Origin: Paraphoma chrysanthemicola
Taxonomy: Eukaryota > Ascomycota > Dothideomycetes > Pleosporales > Phaeosphaeriaceae
Direction of reading: 5' to 3'
DNA length: 64,000 nucleotides
Assembly (NCBI GenBank): GCA_020744225.1
Contig: JAGMWG010000017.1
Span: forward strand, 310,001-374,000
Both the position numbers and the translations under genes were made by a program. The notes beneath the pieces are model-generated. The model saw only the letters and a list, made by a program, of their open reading frames with translations, was not told the origin of the DNA and did not search any database. Numbering within the stretch: position 1 is the first letter of the stretch; every line of letters begins with the position of its first letter. Positions 43,279 through 54,291 of the stretch are shown here, one piece after another.

Positions 43279-45376
43279 ATGGCCTCACGACACGCGCCCA
43301 AGCAGAACCCCGTAGAGCGGCGGAAGGGCGAATCTGTACGTGTGCACGTGATTTCGTGTTGTACAGGCTAACACCACATGCTAGGCACTCAGTGAATTCG
43401 CCGACTACGTGCAGAAACAGCAGGCGTTGCGCCGCCCGCCTGGCCATGCTCCCGCTGTCCCCGAGGACCACGATGAACTGAGCATTCTGGACGAGCTCGG
43501 CCTGTCCGATGACACCAAGGCCCACATCCGCTTGAAGACGCTCCTAACCGACCCTTCCGAGGAGAATGTTCCTGCGCTCGTGGAACATATCAAAGAGCGC
43601 ATGGCTGAGGGCCACGGCGAAGTGCTTTTCGACGTTGGGCTGGAGGACAATGGCGACTCCATGGGCTTCTCGAAAGAGAGCTGGGAGTTTGCTCTGGAGC
43701 GGATACGAGCGGCGTGCGAGGATCTCAAGGCCGACTACAAGCTGCTCATGACGCGGAATGTTGGCGGCGATGTTGAAGTCGGCCCGCGCGATGCGAAAGA
43801 GACGGGTCTGAGCGGCAAGATGATCTTGCGGCAACGACCGGAGACTGTGGATGATGTGATTGAAACCCGGATAGCCGTGGTTGGCAATGGTGAGTGAGAA
43901 CTGGTGTGAGTGCGCACAGCAAGCTGACTTGAGCAGTTGATGCGGGCAAGAGCACTATGCTGGGCGTGCTTGTGAAGGGGGGGCTCGATGATGGCCGCGG
44001 GAAGGCGCGTGTCAACCTCTTCCGCCACAAGCACGAGATTGAAAGCGGCCGAACCAGCTCTGTCGGCATGGAGATCATGGGCTTCGACAGCAAGGGCGAG
44101 GTGGTCGTCTCGAACGTGGCCGGTCGTAAGCTGACCTGGGAGGAGATTGGGCGTCGATCTGTGAGTCTTGGTCCACCCACACCACTGTGCTATTGCTAAA
44201 TTATGCAGGCAAAAGTGATTAGTTTCACGGATCTGGCGGGTCACGAGAGATATTTGCGCACGACAGTCTTCGGTCTGCTGTCCAGCGAGCCGAACTACTG
44301 TTTGCTGATGGTGGCTGCGAATAACGGCCTAGTCGGCATGAGCAAAGAGCATCTCGGCATCGCACTCGCACTCAATGTCCCAGTGATGGTCTGCATCACC
44401 AAGATCGACATATGTCCGCCCCAGATCTTAGAGCAGACCATCACCCAGTTGACCAAAATCTTGAAGTCGCCGGGCGCTCGCAAGATACCAGTCTTCATCA
44501 AGAACCGGGAGGAGTGCATCAACACTGCTAGCCAGTTTGTGTCTAGCCGAATATGTCCCATCTTCCAGGTGTCTAACGTCACCGGCCACAATCTCGACTT
44601 GGTTCGCACCTTCCTTAACATTTTGCCACACCATGGCAACTACGATAGCTCTGCGCCTCTGGAATTTCATGTTAATGACACCTTCTCCGTGCCGTTCGTA
44701 GGTACCGTTGTCTCAGGAGTGGTCAAGTCTGGCGTCATACATGCGGGCGACACCATCCTGGTTGGTCCAGACAGTCTGGGCCAGTTTAGTAAGTACTAGC
44801 GGAGGACGCAAACGTGAAATGTTCACTAATCTCATGACAGCCACGACCAAAGTGCGATCTATTGAGAGGAAGCGAATACAGGTGCCGGGATGCTCCGCGG
44901 GCCAGTCTGCAAGTCTCGCGCTGCGAAACGTTCGACGGAAAGATGTTCGCAAAGGCATGGTCGTCCTGCACAAACCCGATAAGCCTGACCCAACGACTGG
45001 CGCGACCCTCAGTCCCAAGGTCTACCGTGAGTTCGTCGCTGAAGTCCTCATCTTGTCCCACGCCACTACCATCAAGACGAAGTACCAGGCAATGCTTCAT
45101 GTCGGGCCCGTGTCTCAAACCTGTGCAATCATCGACATCGACCGCCAATACATACGGACTGGCGATCGAGCGCAGGTCGCGTTTCGCTTTGTGCAACGGC
45201 CGGAGTACTTGACAGTCGGCGATCGCATACTGTTCCGCGAAGGCAGGACGAAAGGGCTGGGTATAGTCAAGCGTGTTGGGTACGATCCCAAGCATCCACT
45301 GAATCCGGAGCTGCAGAAGGAGCAGGACAAGGGCAAGGAGAACCAGGTCGATGGGAAGAATGTTGAAGTCTCATGA
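43279..45376 (+). CDS. GTPBP1/GTPBP2-like translational GTPase
   Basis: Elongation-factor-like GTPase of 633 residues in five in-phase exons (43279-43335, 43385-43889, 43937-44160, 44209-44788, 44841-45376). G1 VVGNVDAGKST is rebuilt over the second intron; G3 is SFTDLAGHERY and G4 CITKIDIC. Beta-barrel domains II and III follow (FVGTVVSGVVKSGVIHAGDTI; GDRAQVAFRFVQRPEYL; GDRILFREGRTKGLG). Animal GTPBP1/2 act in ribosome quality control and mRNA decay; this role is carried over from the family. The C-terminus is Lys/Glu-rich. The N-terminal ~130 residues are family-typical. Identification is strong. Confidence 0.88.
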
Positions 45377-46308
45377 CATGGCCGTGGTTTACAACCCTGG
45401 ATTTTTGGTATAGCATATGTTAAGGCCATTGACATGTCACCCTCGAAACTTTTACGGCTATGATATCCTCGACTAGGTAGCGTATGGCAATCCGAAGTAT
45501 TCAATCACGGCAGACTCGTGTTTCACTAACGAGAGGAGTATATGGATGTCCAGCTGGTGAAGATCTGTCACATACGACCATAGGTTCGAGAATCTAGCGC
45601 TTCCCGTCCGCTCAGCGGTACTCAAGCTCGAGACCGGCGGATCAGTAGTCAGGTGGGTGACCACTGGCGAATCCCCGCTGTTGTATGTTTTTTTTTCGTA
45701 TTTTATTGAAACTAGAGGTTGAAAGCTCAGTCGCGACGTTGGCCTTGTGGCTTTCCCCGGCGCGGTCCGTTGGTGCAGTGACTAGCGTTCATGGCAGACT
45801 CGCCTTCCGAGCACAGGGGAGAAAATAACAAGAAATGCATACGAATGGTAGGCTGGGCAATAACAGTCATTAAACACTGCCTTCCATTGGAAGTGCCGTT
45901 CCCATGGGCCTTGTGGCTGTTGTTCGAGCGGTTGAAGGAGGTCGAGCTATAGTGCGCCAAGGTTGTGCGGGCGCCGCTGCCTGTGCAAAAGCATAGCCAG
46001 AACGAATTGGTTATGAGATTACCTACAAGCAGCTCCTTTTCTGTTGATTGAGTGAGAGAGAGAACTCATTCTCACTCGGTCGATTACTGCAAAAACTGTT
46101 AATTGCCTTATTTGGCGGAATGTACTGACAGGCCGTTGGCGGCAATTCAGGCAGCTATCTAGCTTGCGCAGTGTGACCTTCGCAAAAACGTCACGTGCGC
46201 GCATGGGTGTGGCCAGCCTGCTTTCTTCAGCCGTGTTCACAATGGACACTTTAACCTAACTCATCACATGAACAACTGCAAAACAATTCCAGCCTTGGCT
46301 AACCAGTC
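45377..46308. other. Intergenic region upstream of HET gene
   Basis: A 932-base gap that contains the left copy of a diverged direct repeat (see 45667). A 77-codon minus-strand frame at 45727-45960 overlaps it but has no recognised content. The right part is the HET promoter. Confidence 0.3.
45667..45772 (+). repeat. Diverged direct repeat, left copy
   Basis: About 105 bases that match the segment at 48841 in the same orientation. They share an exact 19-base core (ATCCCCGCTGTTGTATGTT), a TTTATTGA block, then GGCC-TGTGGCTTT and a GTCCGTTG end. On the minus strand each copy reads like a gene 3' end, with a stop codon followed by AATAAA. The copies bracket the HET gene. Confidence 0.65.
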
Positions 46309-48276
46309 ATGCCGCAACCGAGATTAAGAGCGGAAGTGGACGAATATGTCCGCAAACTTGTCAGCCAAACGGGATGGCCCAGCAGAATCACAAATCCAAA
46401 CCTTTGCCGCAAATGTCAGGCAATGTTCTCCGCACGAGGACTGTTCTATCTCTTCGCCCGTCCTGAAGGTCTGAGAGGCGATGCTGCTGGCGGCGGCTTT
46501 AAGCATTCTCGCATTATGACTTTCAAAATCAGAAAGCATTGCCACTTCTGTCGTTTCATCTGGTTGGAAGATCTCAATGGTGACAGCAATCACCCACAGA
46601 CTACACCTCGGCTAAGCGAATATGCCGAATCAAAGAGGTGCCGTCAGCCACACCAGACGTGGATATATTTTCGAGCGTTTGTCATGGACGACCGGAGATG
46701 GGGTCACATGGAGTTCCGAGCCCAATCTGCAAAAGGTCGATTACTTTGGCAACCTGCTTTCCCTCTTTCAACTACAGTTGTAGAAAGTAAGGTAGAAGTA
46801 GTGTCGACATGGAAACTGTTGCTGATTCGTTCATCAGATAGCATATTTGCCTCACATTTGGCGTATCGACCCTTTCAATGGACTGGCCTGACCGACCATT
46901 CTGGTCTTGCTTTGCATGCGTTGCTAAAACACTGTGAGGAACATCATAGGGACTGCCAGCCATCGGGATCGAGACCACTTCCCTCCCGGCTCGTGAAACT
47001 CGTGAACGGGGGGGAAAAGGTCCAGCTGTACGTGTCGGAACCAAACCAGCAAGGCCGCTATGCTGCCCTGAGCTATTGCTGGGGTGGTTTACAGGAACTC
47101 AGACTGCTAAGGACTAACATGCAGAGCTTCCAATCGAGCCCGATTGCCACTGCTCAGTTGCCCGAAACATTGCGAGACACCATAGCTCTGTGTCGGCGTC
47201 TGAAACTCGGATTCGTGTGGATTGATGCACTGTGCATTGTCCAGGACGACGAGGTGGACAAGAAACAAGAGATAAGTCGGATGTGTTCGATCTACGAGAA
47301 CTCTTCTGTTACCATTGTTGCCGCAACAGCAACTTCTGTAGCGCAGGGCTTTCTCAACCATAGAGTACACGTAAACAAGGCGCACCCTTCATGCACTATA
47401 GATCTTACCTGCAGCCACGAAGCAGCCTGCCAGGAAAGGTCTTTAGGCTTCACTGCCATGCACGTACACCACATGGACAACTTCCCCATCAGCCAACGCG
47501 GCTGGACCTTCCAAGAGTCTTACATACCACCTCGATTGATGGTTTTCGGTGACCACGAGCCCTTTCTACGATGCAGAACAAGCGATGCTACGGCAATTGC
47601 ACAGACTGCCATACAATACAGTCTATCGCACATCTTACCGCGACGAAACATCACTTACGGGCGTCACTATGAGTTCCGCTCCATCTGGCAGAATGTTGTG
47701 GAAGATTATACAGAACGGCAGTTCAGCTTTGAAGACGATCGCCCTCTTGCTATCAACGGCATTGTTGAGTTCCTCGAGCACAGATACGGCGGCAAATGTT
47801 ACTTTGGTGTCTGGGACTCAATACCTATAGGATGTCTTCTGTGGACGGTTACTTCTCAAAAGCGGGCTTCATCGCGTTATATAGGCTTACCTACTTGGTC
47901 ATGGCTATCTACTCCTAACACGGTATGCCTAGATGTTTTGGAGCTCCTCGGAAACTATGATGGCGATGCAGTCATCGAATTCAGCGAGCGAGACCCTTCC
48001 CATATCATAATAGAGTGTCCAGTCATCGTATATGATGTTGTGGCGGACTTCGCGATCGAGTATTGGCAAGATCATGAAGATGAAGACAAGGCAGATATAC
48101 TCACCAATACAGGGGTGGACTACTTTCTGTTGCTGTCTAGAATGACCAACGACACGGTTCGTGGACTTTCTACCGTCCAGCTTCAAGGCGGGAAGCATAT
48201 GCGCCGTGGCGTTCTTGAAGTGCGGGACGCGGAAAAGTGGCTTTCGAAGCCCAAAAAGAGAGTCATCCTAGCTTGA
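46309..48276 (+). CDS. HET-domain (heterokaryon incompatibility) protein
   Basis: Single-exon protein of 655 residues. The N-terminal ~240 residues contain a Cys/His-rich stretch (NLCRKCQAMF, HCHFCRFIW). The HET domain is then visible in order: YAALSYCWGG, LPETLRDTIALCRRL, FVWIDALCIVQDD, MCSIYENSSVTIVAATA, and RGWTFQESYIPPRLMVF. HET domains trigger allorecognition cell death in filamentous ascomycetes. The C-terminal third has no second domain such as NACHT or ankyrin. No signal peptide. It is bracketed by a ~105-base direct repeat 3.1 kb apart. The self/non-self partner is unknown. Confidence 0.9.
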   Translation: MPQPRLRAEVDEYVRKLVSQTGWPSRITNPNLCRKCQAMFSARGLFYLFARPEGLRGDAAGGGFKHSRIMTFKIRKHCHFCRFIWLEDLNGDSNHPQTTPRLSEYAESKRCRQPHQTWIYFRAFVMDDRRWGHMEFRAQSAKGRLLWQPAFPLSTTVVESKVEVVSTWKLLLIRSSDSIFASHLAYRPFQWTGLTDHSGLALHALLKHCEEHHRDCQPSGSRPLPSRLVKLVNGGEKVQLYVSEPNQQGRYAALSYCWGGLQELRLLRTNMQSFQSSPIATAQLPETLRDTIALCRRLKLGFVWIDALCIVQDDEVDKKQEISRMCSIYENSSVTIVAATATSVAQGFLNHRVHVNKAHPSCTIDLTCSHEAACQERSLGFTAMHVHHMDNFPISQRGWTFQESYIPPRLMVFGDHEPFLRCRTSDATAIAQTAIQYSLSHILPRRNITYGRHYEFRSIWQNVVEDYTERQFSFEDDRPLAINGIVEFLEHRYGGKCYFGVWDSIPIGCLLWTVTSQKRASSRYIGLPTWSWLSTPNTVCLDVLELLGNYDGDAVIEFSERDPSHIIIECPVIVYDVVADFAIEYWQDHEDEDKADILTNTGVDYFLLLSRMTNDTVRGLSTVQLQGGKHMRRGVLEVRDAEKWLSKPKKRVILA

Positions 48277-49747
48277 TTAACTATAGCTAAAATTATGGAA
48301 GCTTTTGCTGGGTCAGACAAAGCTAGAACCCAAGCACCTACAGCAATGTTATTGGACAATGCGGTAGTCATCTTGCATGCCGCCAGTATCAAGAAAGCGG
48401 AGCCCATGGAATCCTTCCAGCGCACATTAAGACCTCTCATTGTGCCTCCACAAGGACATCGCAATGTCCCACCCATTTTTTCAGCGCTACTTTCCCTCCT
48501 TCCCACACTATTGAATCCAATATGGTCTCCTCACCAGTCTCTGTATATTTCAGATATTCACCGGTGTAGTCCCTGGAGTCCTGAAATGACATGCACGTGC
48601 GACTGGAAAGACACTTCCAGTATTTTCGCTAGTACCTCAAGAATCAACTTGCTATCCCGGGCTCAATGAAGCAATACGACTTTCGATGCTTCATTGTCAT
48701 CAAGGAAGTATTGCCACATTCGACCAATTTGCTAGGTTTAATAAACACGTGCCGAGGCCGGCCGGACAAAGGCTGTCATTTCTAGTGGTCTTCTTCTGCA
48801 CAATTGTAGGGCGTGTTGAATAAGGGTGCATGCCTTGCTAGCGGATCCCCGCTGTTGTATGTTCTTGCCATTTTTATTGACTCCATAGACTGCAGGTCTA
48901 GTCACAATGTCTGGCCTGGTGGCTTTTCTTGGAGCGTCCGTTGACGAAATGGGCAGAAACCTTTCATGGAGGATGGAGCAGGATCTCTACTCTCCCCAAT
49001 GGACACGTAATCCTAAGACACCAGCTTTAGACTGTGCCAATGTAGGAAACTTGCTGTATCCACAGAGATTCCTTACAAATTCAGTAATTGCCCTGCGTCA
49101 TGTCTCGCACTTTCGCTGATGATGGAGATGTCATCGGTGTCTTCCCGTGCGTCCCAGATGGCACACCAGGCTGGAACAGGTTTCCGCGAAATCCGATTGA
49201 GCGGCACCACACACAACACACGACATGATTTGTCGAAAGTCGGCACCAGGCCTCGGACAGCAGATGCTTGATTTGTCTTCAGCTTGTGAATGAGCGCTTT
49301 CCCCGTCTCAGCCGGCTTTTGCGAGGTCGCATGTGGATCTCAAAGACACGAAATGTGGGGGCGCATCGTGGGAATCTTACGGTCTCACCATAATACACAT
49401 CCCTAGAGACTTCAAGCATGCATTCAAAAGCATTCCTCCTCCCCAACAACGAAGAATCCCAGAACCAACCAGGTACCGGCCTTATTTATCCCGAGCAACC
49501 CCCCGGACACCTGCATCCCCAACCCCCACACATTCCTCCCCAGACGGAGCTTGTCTCGAATAAGCCTCAGCGCCGACCCGGCGGCTCAACAGCCTGTCCC
49601 TGGGCTGGGCACACATAAAGCATCGACACGTTCGCCCCTCCATTACCCCATCATTTGGTGTCGATCCCACCTCGTGCGCGCGGACTGACAGGACAGGTCC
49701 CGTCGGACCGTCTCGTCGCACGCGACACCCGTCCATTCCATTTCATC
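48277..49747. other. Intergenic region downstream of HET gene
   Basis: A 1.47 kb gap holding the right repeat copy (48841) and the promoter of the DUF7730-like gene. No gene is supported; frames are compositional. Confidence 0.35.
48841..48943 (+). repeat. Diverged direct repeat, right copy
   Basis: Counterpart of the 45667 copy. Relative to that copy, many differences read on the minus strand are G-to-A or C-to-T (for example CGTCGC against CATTGT, GGGG against AAGA), which fits repeat-induced point mutation of one copy. Confidence 0.62.
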
Positions 49748-50786
49748 ATGAAGGCGAAGCTCTTCGGCTTGCTTCCGCGCGCAAGATGGATACCGCACGA
49801 CATTCCGTCGCAGGAACAACATGCCCATGTGCGCAAGTCGCGCAATCCATTCTCGTCGAGCTCGAAAGCCGCGAGTTCGAATGCGTCGTTGCGCCCGCGC
49901 AAGAGCACGCTTAGTCTGACCAGCGAACCTGATCCGGAACTCGATGCGCGCACGCGATTACAAGCTCAGAGCATGTTTTTCGCACGCTTGCCGCTGGAGA
50001 TTAGGAAGATGGTGTATGAGTACGTCATGGGTGAGGAGACGGTGCATTTGACTATGGGGAGTAAGAAGCGGTTTGGGCATTTCGTGTGCGAGGACGAGGA
50101 GAAGGGGAGAGACTGTGGGTGTCGTGTGCTTGTTGGTGGTAAGGAGGGAGAGAGATTGAGTAGTGCAGGTGTGAGGATGTTGAGGACATGTCGGAGGATG
50201 TGAGTACCATTTACTACCATGTTGAATTGCGTGTGGTTGTCACTGTCCCAATTGTATGGATGCTGTGACGGGACGAGGTGCGACATGATTCAAGCACATG
50301 CTAATAAAGTTTGACAGGTACTCCGAAGCAGTTCCCCACCTCTACCGTCCGCATACCTTCTCACTCCTACACATAACACACCTCCTGTATCTCCCGACCT
50401 TCCTTCCGCAACCGCGCTTGAACACAATACGCACGCTACGTCTACGCTGGGCTATACGCGCACTGCCCTATCTACGTCGCGGCCCCGCGCAGCGCCTCGC
50501 ATACCGCGAAGATACAAATAATTGGGAGCGCGGCTGGTCAATAATAGCGAGCATGACGGGACTAAGGGATCTGTATGTGGTAATTACCGATCCTAGTCCC
50601 CAGGGCATGTGGGAGCGGAATTGGCTAGAACTAGAAGAGGTATTACTGAGACCTGTCAAGGCAGTAATAAGACCGCGCTGGTTTGAGCTGGTGTTGCCGT
50701 ATGAGAGCTGTAAGATGGATTGGGATATGGCAGAGAGCTCGTGTGTGCTGAGGACGCCGGAGACTCTGGTAGAAGAAGAGGACTGA
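49748..50786 (+). CDS. DUF7730-like hypothetical protein, copy A
   Basis: Two exons (49748-50199, 50318-50786) join in phase 2 to 306 residues. A basic N-terminal ~80 residues precede the family segment LPLEIRKMVYEYVMGEE. A Cys pair in RDCGCRVLV, MLRTCRRMYSEAVPHLYRPHTF and the C-terminal CKMDWDMAESSCVLRTPE follow. This matches, motif for motif, the gene at 53243-54291, including the intron position inside the Met/Ile codon before YSEA. Such proteins are abundant in Pleosporales and of unknown function. The N-terminal start lies in a frame open upstream to 49655; the ATG at 49748 is the first good one. Confidence 0.68.
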
Positions 50787-51114
50787 AAGGCGCAATGCCT
50801 GCAATGTTGGATGGTGCAGGGAAACATGACAACGAGAGCACCGCATCGTACGGTTGGCCACGTCAAGGTACTTGTAGTACCATACCTGCGTTGTACTACA
50901 TAGTACGCGGAGGGATGGCCGGCGCTCCAATGAGAGACCCCATATCAAGTACGTCTTGGGCATTCCTAGCACAATTAGAATCAGAGCTTTCAATCGCAAG
51001 TTCACTGAACGCTTACTATTGCTCATTACTTCATCACTCATCCTATATACACGCACTGCCAACCTATACACTCTATTTACTCTACCCCTTCCCAATCCAA
51101 TTCGCTTCAACCAT
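50787..51114. other. Intergenic region, convergent 3' ends
   Basis: A 328-base gap. No gene or structure seen. Confidence 0.25.
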
Positions 51115-52347
51115 TTACAACCCGAAGCAATTAGCGTAATACGTAACCGTCGCAGGCCAATCCGAAAACATGGCCTTGATCCCCACCTTGCGCGCTAACA
51201 CATCCAGCACAGTATACATGTCCCCATCATTATACGTCACATTCGCAACATACTGGTAATAATACCCCCCGCCCTCAATCTGCAGCCATCCCGAGCGCTC
51301 AAAACTCCACGCCACGAGCTCCAAGCCCGCCTTCTTCGCCGCGACGGCGTACTCGGACGGCACGATTTCGCCATTGACGACTTTCGTCAACGCGAACATG
51401 GCCGGTGCAAGGATCTTGACGCCGCGTGCTGCAAGACCGGGAATACTCGCTGTCGCATTGTCGTAGCCTTCAGGTGTGTCGACGCGCTCGTCGAGGTAGA
51501 CCGCTTGTCTACCAAACTCAGGCGTGTTTTTGATCCAGTAGAATACATCATCCGGCACAAACGATTGCAGCCAGACACGGCTTGCAGCGATTCTCTTGGC
51601 GCGGAAAGCGTCGACTACGGCTTGGCGGTAGTTGTCGTATGTGTATCCGTTGAACGGCATGGGGACTTCTGGGGCTTTGAGTTCGGGTGTGTATTTGAGG
51701 TCCCAGCTGTCGACGAGGTCGATGTAGCTGTTGAGCGTCATGAGCTTGGGACATCCGCTGGCGTAGAGGTCGGTGCGGAAGTACGATGTGCCGTCGAGGT
51801 ATTGGAGGACGGTCGTTGCGTTGGGGTTGAAGCCGTCCATCTTGCCGCAGAGGGATTGGAATTCTGTGAGCGTGAGGTCGGAGGTACAGCATTTTGCCGA
51901 TGCCGCGGTACCATTGGCGTAGGGTGTGAAGGGAGTAGTGCACTTTGCGGCCAAGGTGGTGTTGAGGATGTTGGTTGTGGTATGGAGATCGCATTGGGCG
52001 TGGCGACAGACGAGCTGCTTGTCTTTGGTGAAGGCGACGTCGCATTCGATGACGCCGGCACCCTGACGGTGAGCAGCCTTGTATGATTGTAGCGTATGTT
52101 CAGGGTACTGCAGAGGTGCGCCACGGTGCGCGAAAACGAATTCCGACGTCTTGAAATCTTGCTCTGAGCAGCTCTCGAGCTTCTTCTTCAATGGGCCTTC
52201 GTCCATGCTATCGACCAGCCAGTACGGCCGGTCGCCGACTTGAACGTTGAACTTCTTCTTGTGTCCATAGGTGCGAGGCTCGACAGCAGGGACTGCAGCC
52301 GCAGAAGCGAGTCCAAGAAGGACTGAACAAGCAATGAACGAGCGCAT
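51115..52347 (-). CDS. Secreted glycerophosphodiester phosphodiesterase
   Basis: Extracellular enzyme that hydrolyses glycerophosphodiesters to glycerol-3-phosphate and an alcohol. Single exon, 410 residues, with the signal peptide MRSFIACSVLLGLASAAA. The GDPD catalytic site is plain: FVFAHRGAPLQYPEHTLQSY (His-Arg) and GVIECDVAFTKDKQLVCRHAQCD (Glu, Asp, His). Further down, GVKILAPAMFAL and LVAWSFER are barrel strands of the family. Several N-glycosylation sites (NTT, NAT, NVT) and paired cysteines fit secretion. It probably scavenges phosphate or head groups from outside lipids. Confidence 0.92.
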   Translation of the reverse strand: MRSFIACSVLLGLASAAAVPAVEPRTYGHKKKFNVQVGDRPYWLVDSMDEGPLKKKLESCSEQDFKTSEFVFAHRGAPLQYPEHTLQSYKAAHRQGAGVIECDVAFTKDKQLVCRHAQCDLHTTTNILNTTLAAKCTTPFTPYANGTAASAKCCTSDLTLTEFQSLCGKMDGFNPNATTVLQYLDGTSYFRTDLYASGCPKLMTLNSYIDLVDSWDLKYTPELKAPEVPMPFNGYTYDNYRQAVVDAFRAKRIAASRVWLQSFVPDDVFYWIKNTPEFGRQAVYLDERVDTPEGYDNATASIPGLAARGVKILAPAMFALTKVVNGEIVPSEYAVAAKKAGLELVAWSFERSGWLQIEGGGYYYQYVANVTYNDGDMYTVLDVLARKVGIKAMFSDWPATVTYYANCFGL

Positions 52348-53242
52348 CGTGAACGAAAGTCAATTGGCACAACCTGAGGCTCTAGTGATCCGGGAACCAG
52401 GAAAACAAAACTGTCCCTGCAAAGTTTCCATCTTGCCGGATATGGCCCTTCTTATCTCTGGATCCGGGCCTATTCCTTCACATCGAGCCTTGTCGGCCGC
52501 ACCGAAGTTGCAGGGAGCCACACGGGCTACGTTCGACAGGCTGACAGAGCACTACACCATGCGCGCTGCATGGCTATCGCACGTGGGGAAAAGTACCCGG
52601 CGAGAACTCTTGGAGATGCATGGAGGCTGATGGATAGCTCGAAGATATTCAGGTGCAAGTGGAAAGCTATACGCGTGAGGTTAGCCTGCCGAGGTGCCAA
52701 GATGAACGTGCAGGTCACGTTGTTCGCCGGCGCAACCGCATTCGCTGGCGTTGGATAACCGGCGACGAACCGAAAGGAAGTCTGCCGAGATAAGCTTAAT
52801 AAGTTCTGGGCGCGGAGACGTAGACGTCATCGTTTACTACTACTATCCCGTTGTGACCTGGCGAGCTGATGGACCATAATGGCGGGGCTGGCACGAAATC
52901 GAAAATTGTACAATTGGGCTGAATACTAGAAGCTCGACTAGCCCACGAAGAGAAGTTCGTCTAAGAAGTGCGATCGTTGTTCAAGCGTTGTCTTGGCGAG
53001 AAATCAATGGAAACAGCGCACGTTCAACCAGGCGTACGCTCGCCTCTGCGCAAATCCCTGCCTCAAGCCTCGTCCATCAGAAAATCGATTGTCTCTTCAC
53101 CTGAAGTGCTCGCACTTGCAGATTTGTCTACCGAAAAATTTTCAAAAAGGAGTGTGCTCTCGTCAAGAGGCGTGAGTCGATAGCTCCACCGGTTATTTGA
53201 AAGCACATGGGACCGGAACCAGATGTGCCTTCGATGCTTCGC
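52348..53242. other. Intergenic region
   Basis: An 895-base gap holding the GDPD promoter. Frames of 60-120 codons are present but without coding character. Nothing else is supported. Confidence 0.3.
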
Positions 53243-54291
53243 TCACAACAAAGAATCATCAGTCGTCGGTCTTGTATCTTCCGGTAGTCTCAAGACGCAT
53301 CTGGAATCGCCGACATCGTAGTCCGTCTCACACTCGCGATCAGGTAGGATAATCACAAATTCGCGTGGCGCGGTTATCGTCCTTGCCATCTTTATAAAGT
53401 TCGCTCCTTGCTCTTGCCATAACTCCTGAGGTGTCCCGTCCACGTGTCTACCTGCCACATTGATGTGCAGTCGTCGTAGGCCAGTGAGTCTGCTCAGTGC
53501 CTCCCAGGATGGGGCCCATGTGTCTAGAGACAGAGGGCCATGTTCGGGCGATAAAAAGAAGTGGTAGCTATCAAGTGGCCAGTGGACACGCATGTCTCGA
53601 ATCTGAATCATTCGCTGAGGCAGAAAGTACCATGATAGATGTTTAAGTGTGGCGATCTCGTCTGGATCCGTTGACAGACAAAACTGGTTAGCCGAGTAAA
53701 GATACTCAATTGCTTCAGAGTAGCTGGTCAACTGATTAGCAACGGAGTCTTCCCAATAGAAGTTTCGAATCTCTCGGATCAGGTTTGCACTTACATTACT
53801 CGGCACGTTCTTAATAAGCCCGTACCAAATGATAGTTTCTTCTCCAGTAATGGATCGAAATACTCGCACAGGCACTCATCACGCCAGCATTGCATCGCAC
53901 TCGGCTTTCCGTTGTGCGTTGCAAGATGTATCGAAGCACCTCCCAGCGTTCTTTCATAGACCATTCGCCGGAGTTCGAGTGGTAGCTTGGTCATAAAGTC
54001 TGACTGAGGCTGCTCCAGGGTTCCCTGCTCAACCTGTGGCGCGACAAGCGGCAGGCTGAGTGCTCGTGGGCGCGGCGTCGGGAACTGAGGTCGGACATAT
54101 TCGATGCGCTCTCCATGGATAACGCAACCTCTGCGTCGCCTCCTGGGCAGGCAAAGAAGAGCGCAGCACAGGCATGGGGCACATGTGATCCACAAGGCGC
54201 ACTTGCAGGTCTGCCAAGCCGCCCTCTTGAGGCAGTTGCCAGTCTTTTTGCTGGCCGTCTTTAGTTGCATCCGGATTTCTTTGCCCTTCAT
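53243..54291 (-). CDS. DUF7730-like hypothetical protein, copy B
   Basis: Two exons joined across a 71-base intron (53724-53794) give 325 residues. The start MKGKEIRMQLKTASKK is followed by a Cys-rich hydrophobic stretch (CKCALWITCAPCLCCALLCLP) and an RRRRRG run, a possible membrane anchor with a basic flank. The family core is LPLELRRMVYERTLGG, LRTCRVIYSEAIEYLYSANQF and, at the end, CETDYDVGDSRCVLRLPED. Intron position and phase match copy A at 49748. The frame is open further upstream to 54417, but that part is Pro/Gln low complexity. Function unknown. Confidence 0.66.

Noticed and set aside
43405..44244. Long minus-strand frames (up to 169 codons) opposite the GTPase gene.
   Set aside because: They are shadows of the GTPase exons, whose motifs and in-phase introns are unambiguous.
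45727..45960. A 77-codon minus-strand frame next to the left repeat copy.
   Set aside because: It may be the end of a duplicated gene, but the other repeat copy does not keep the frame, so I list the repeat and not a gene.
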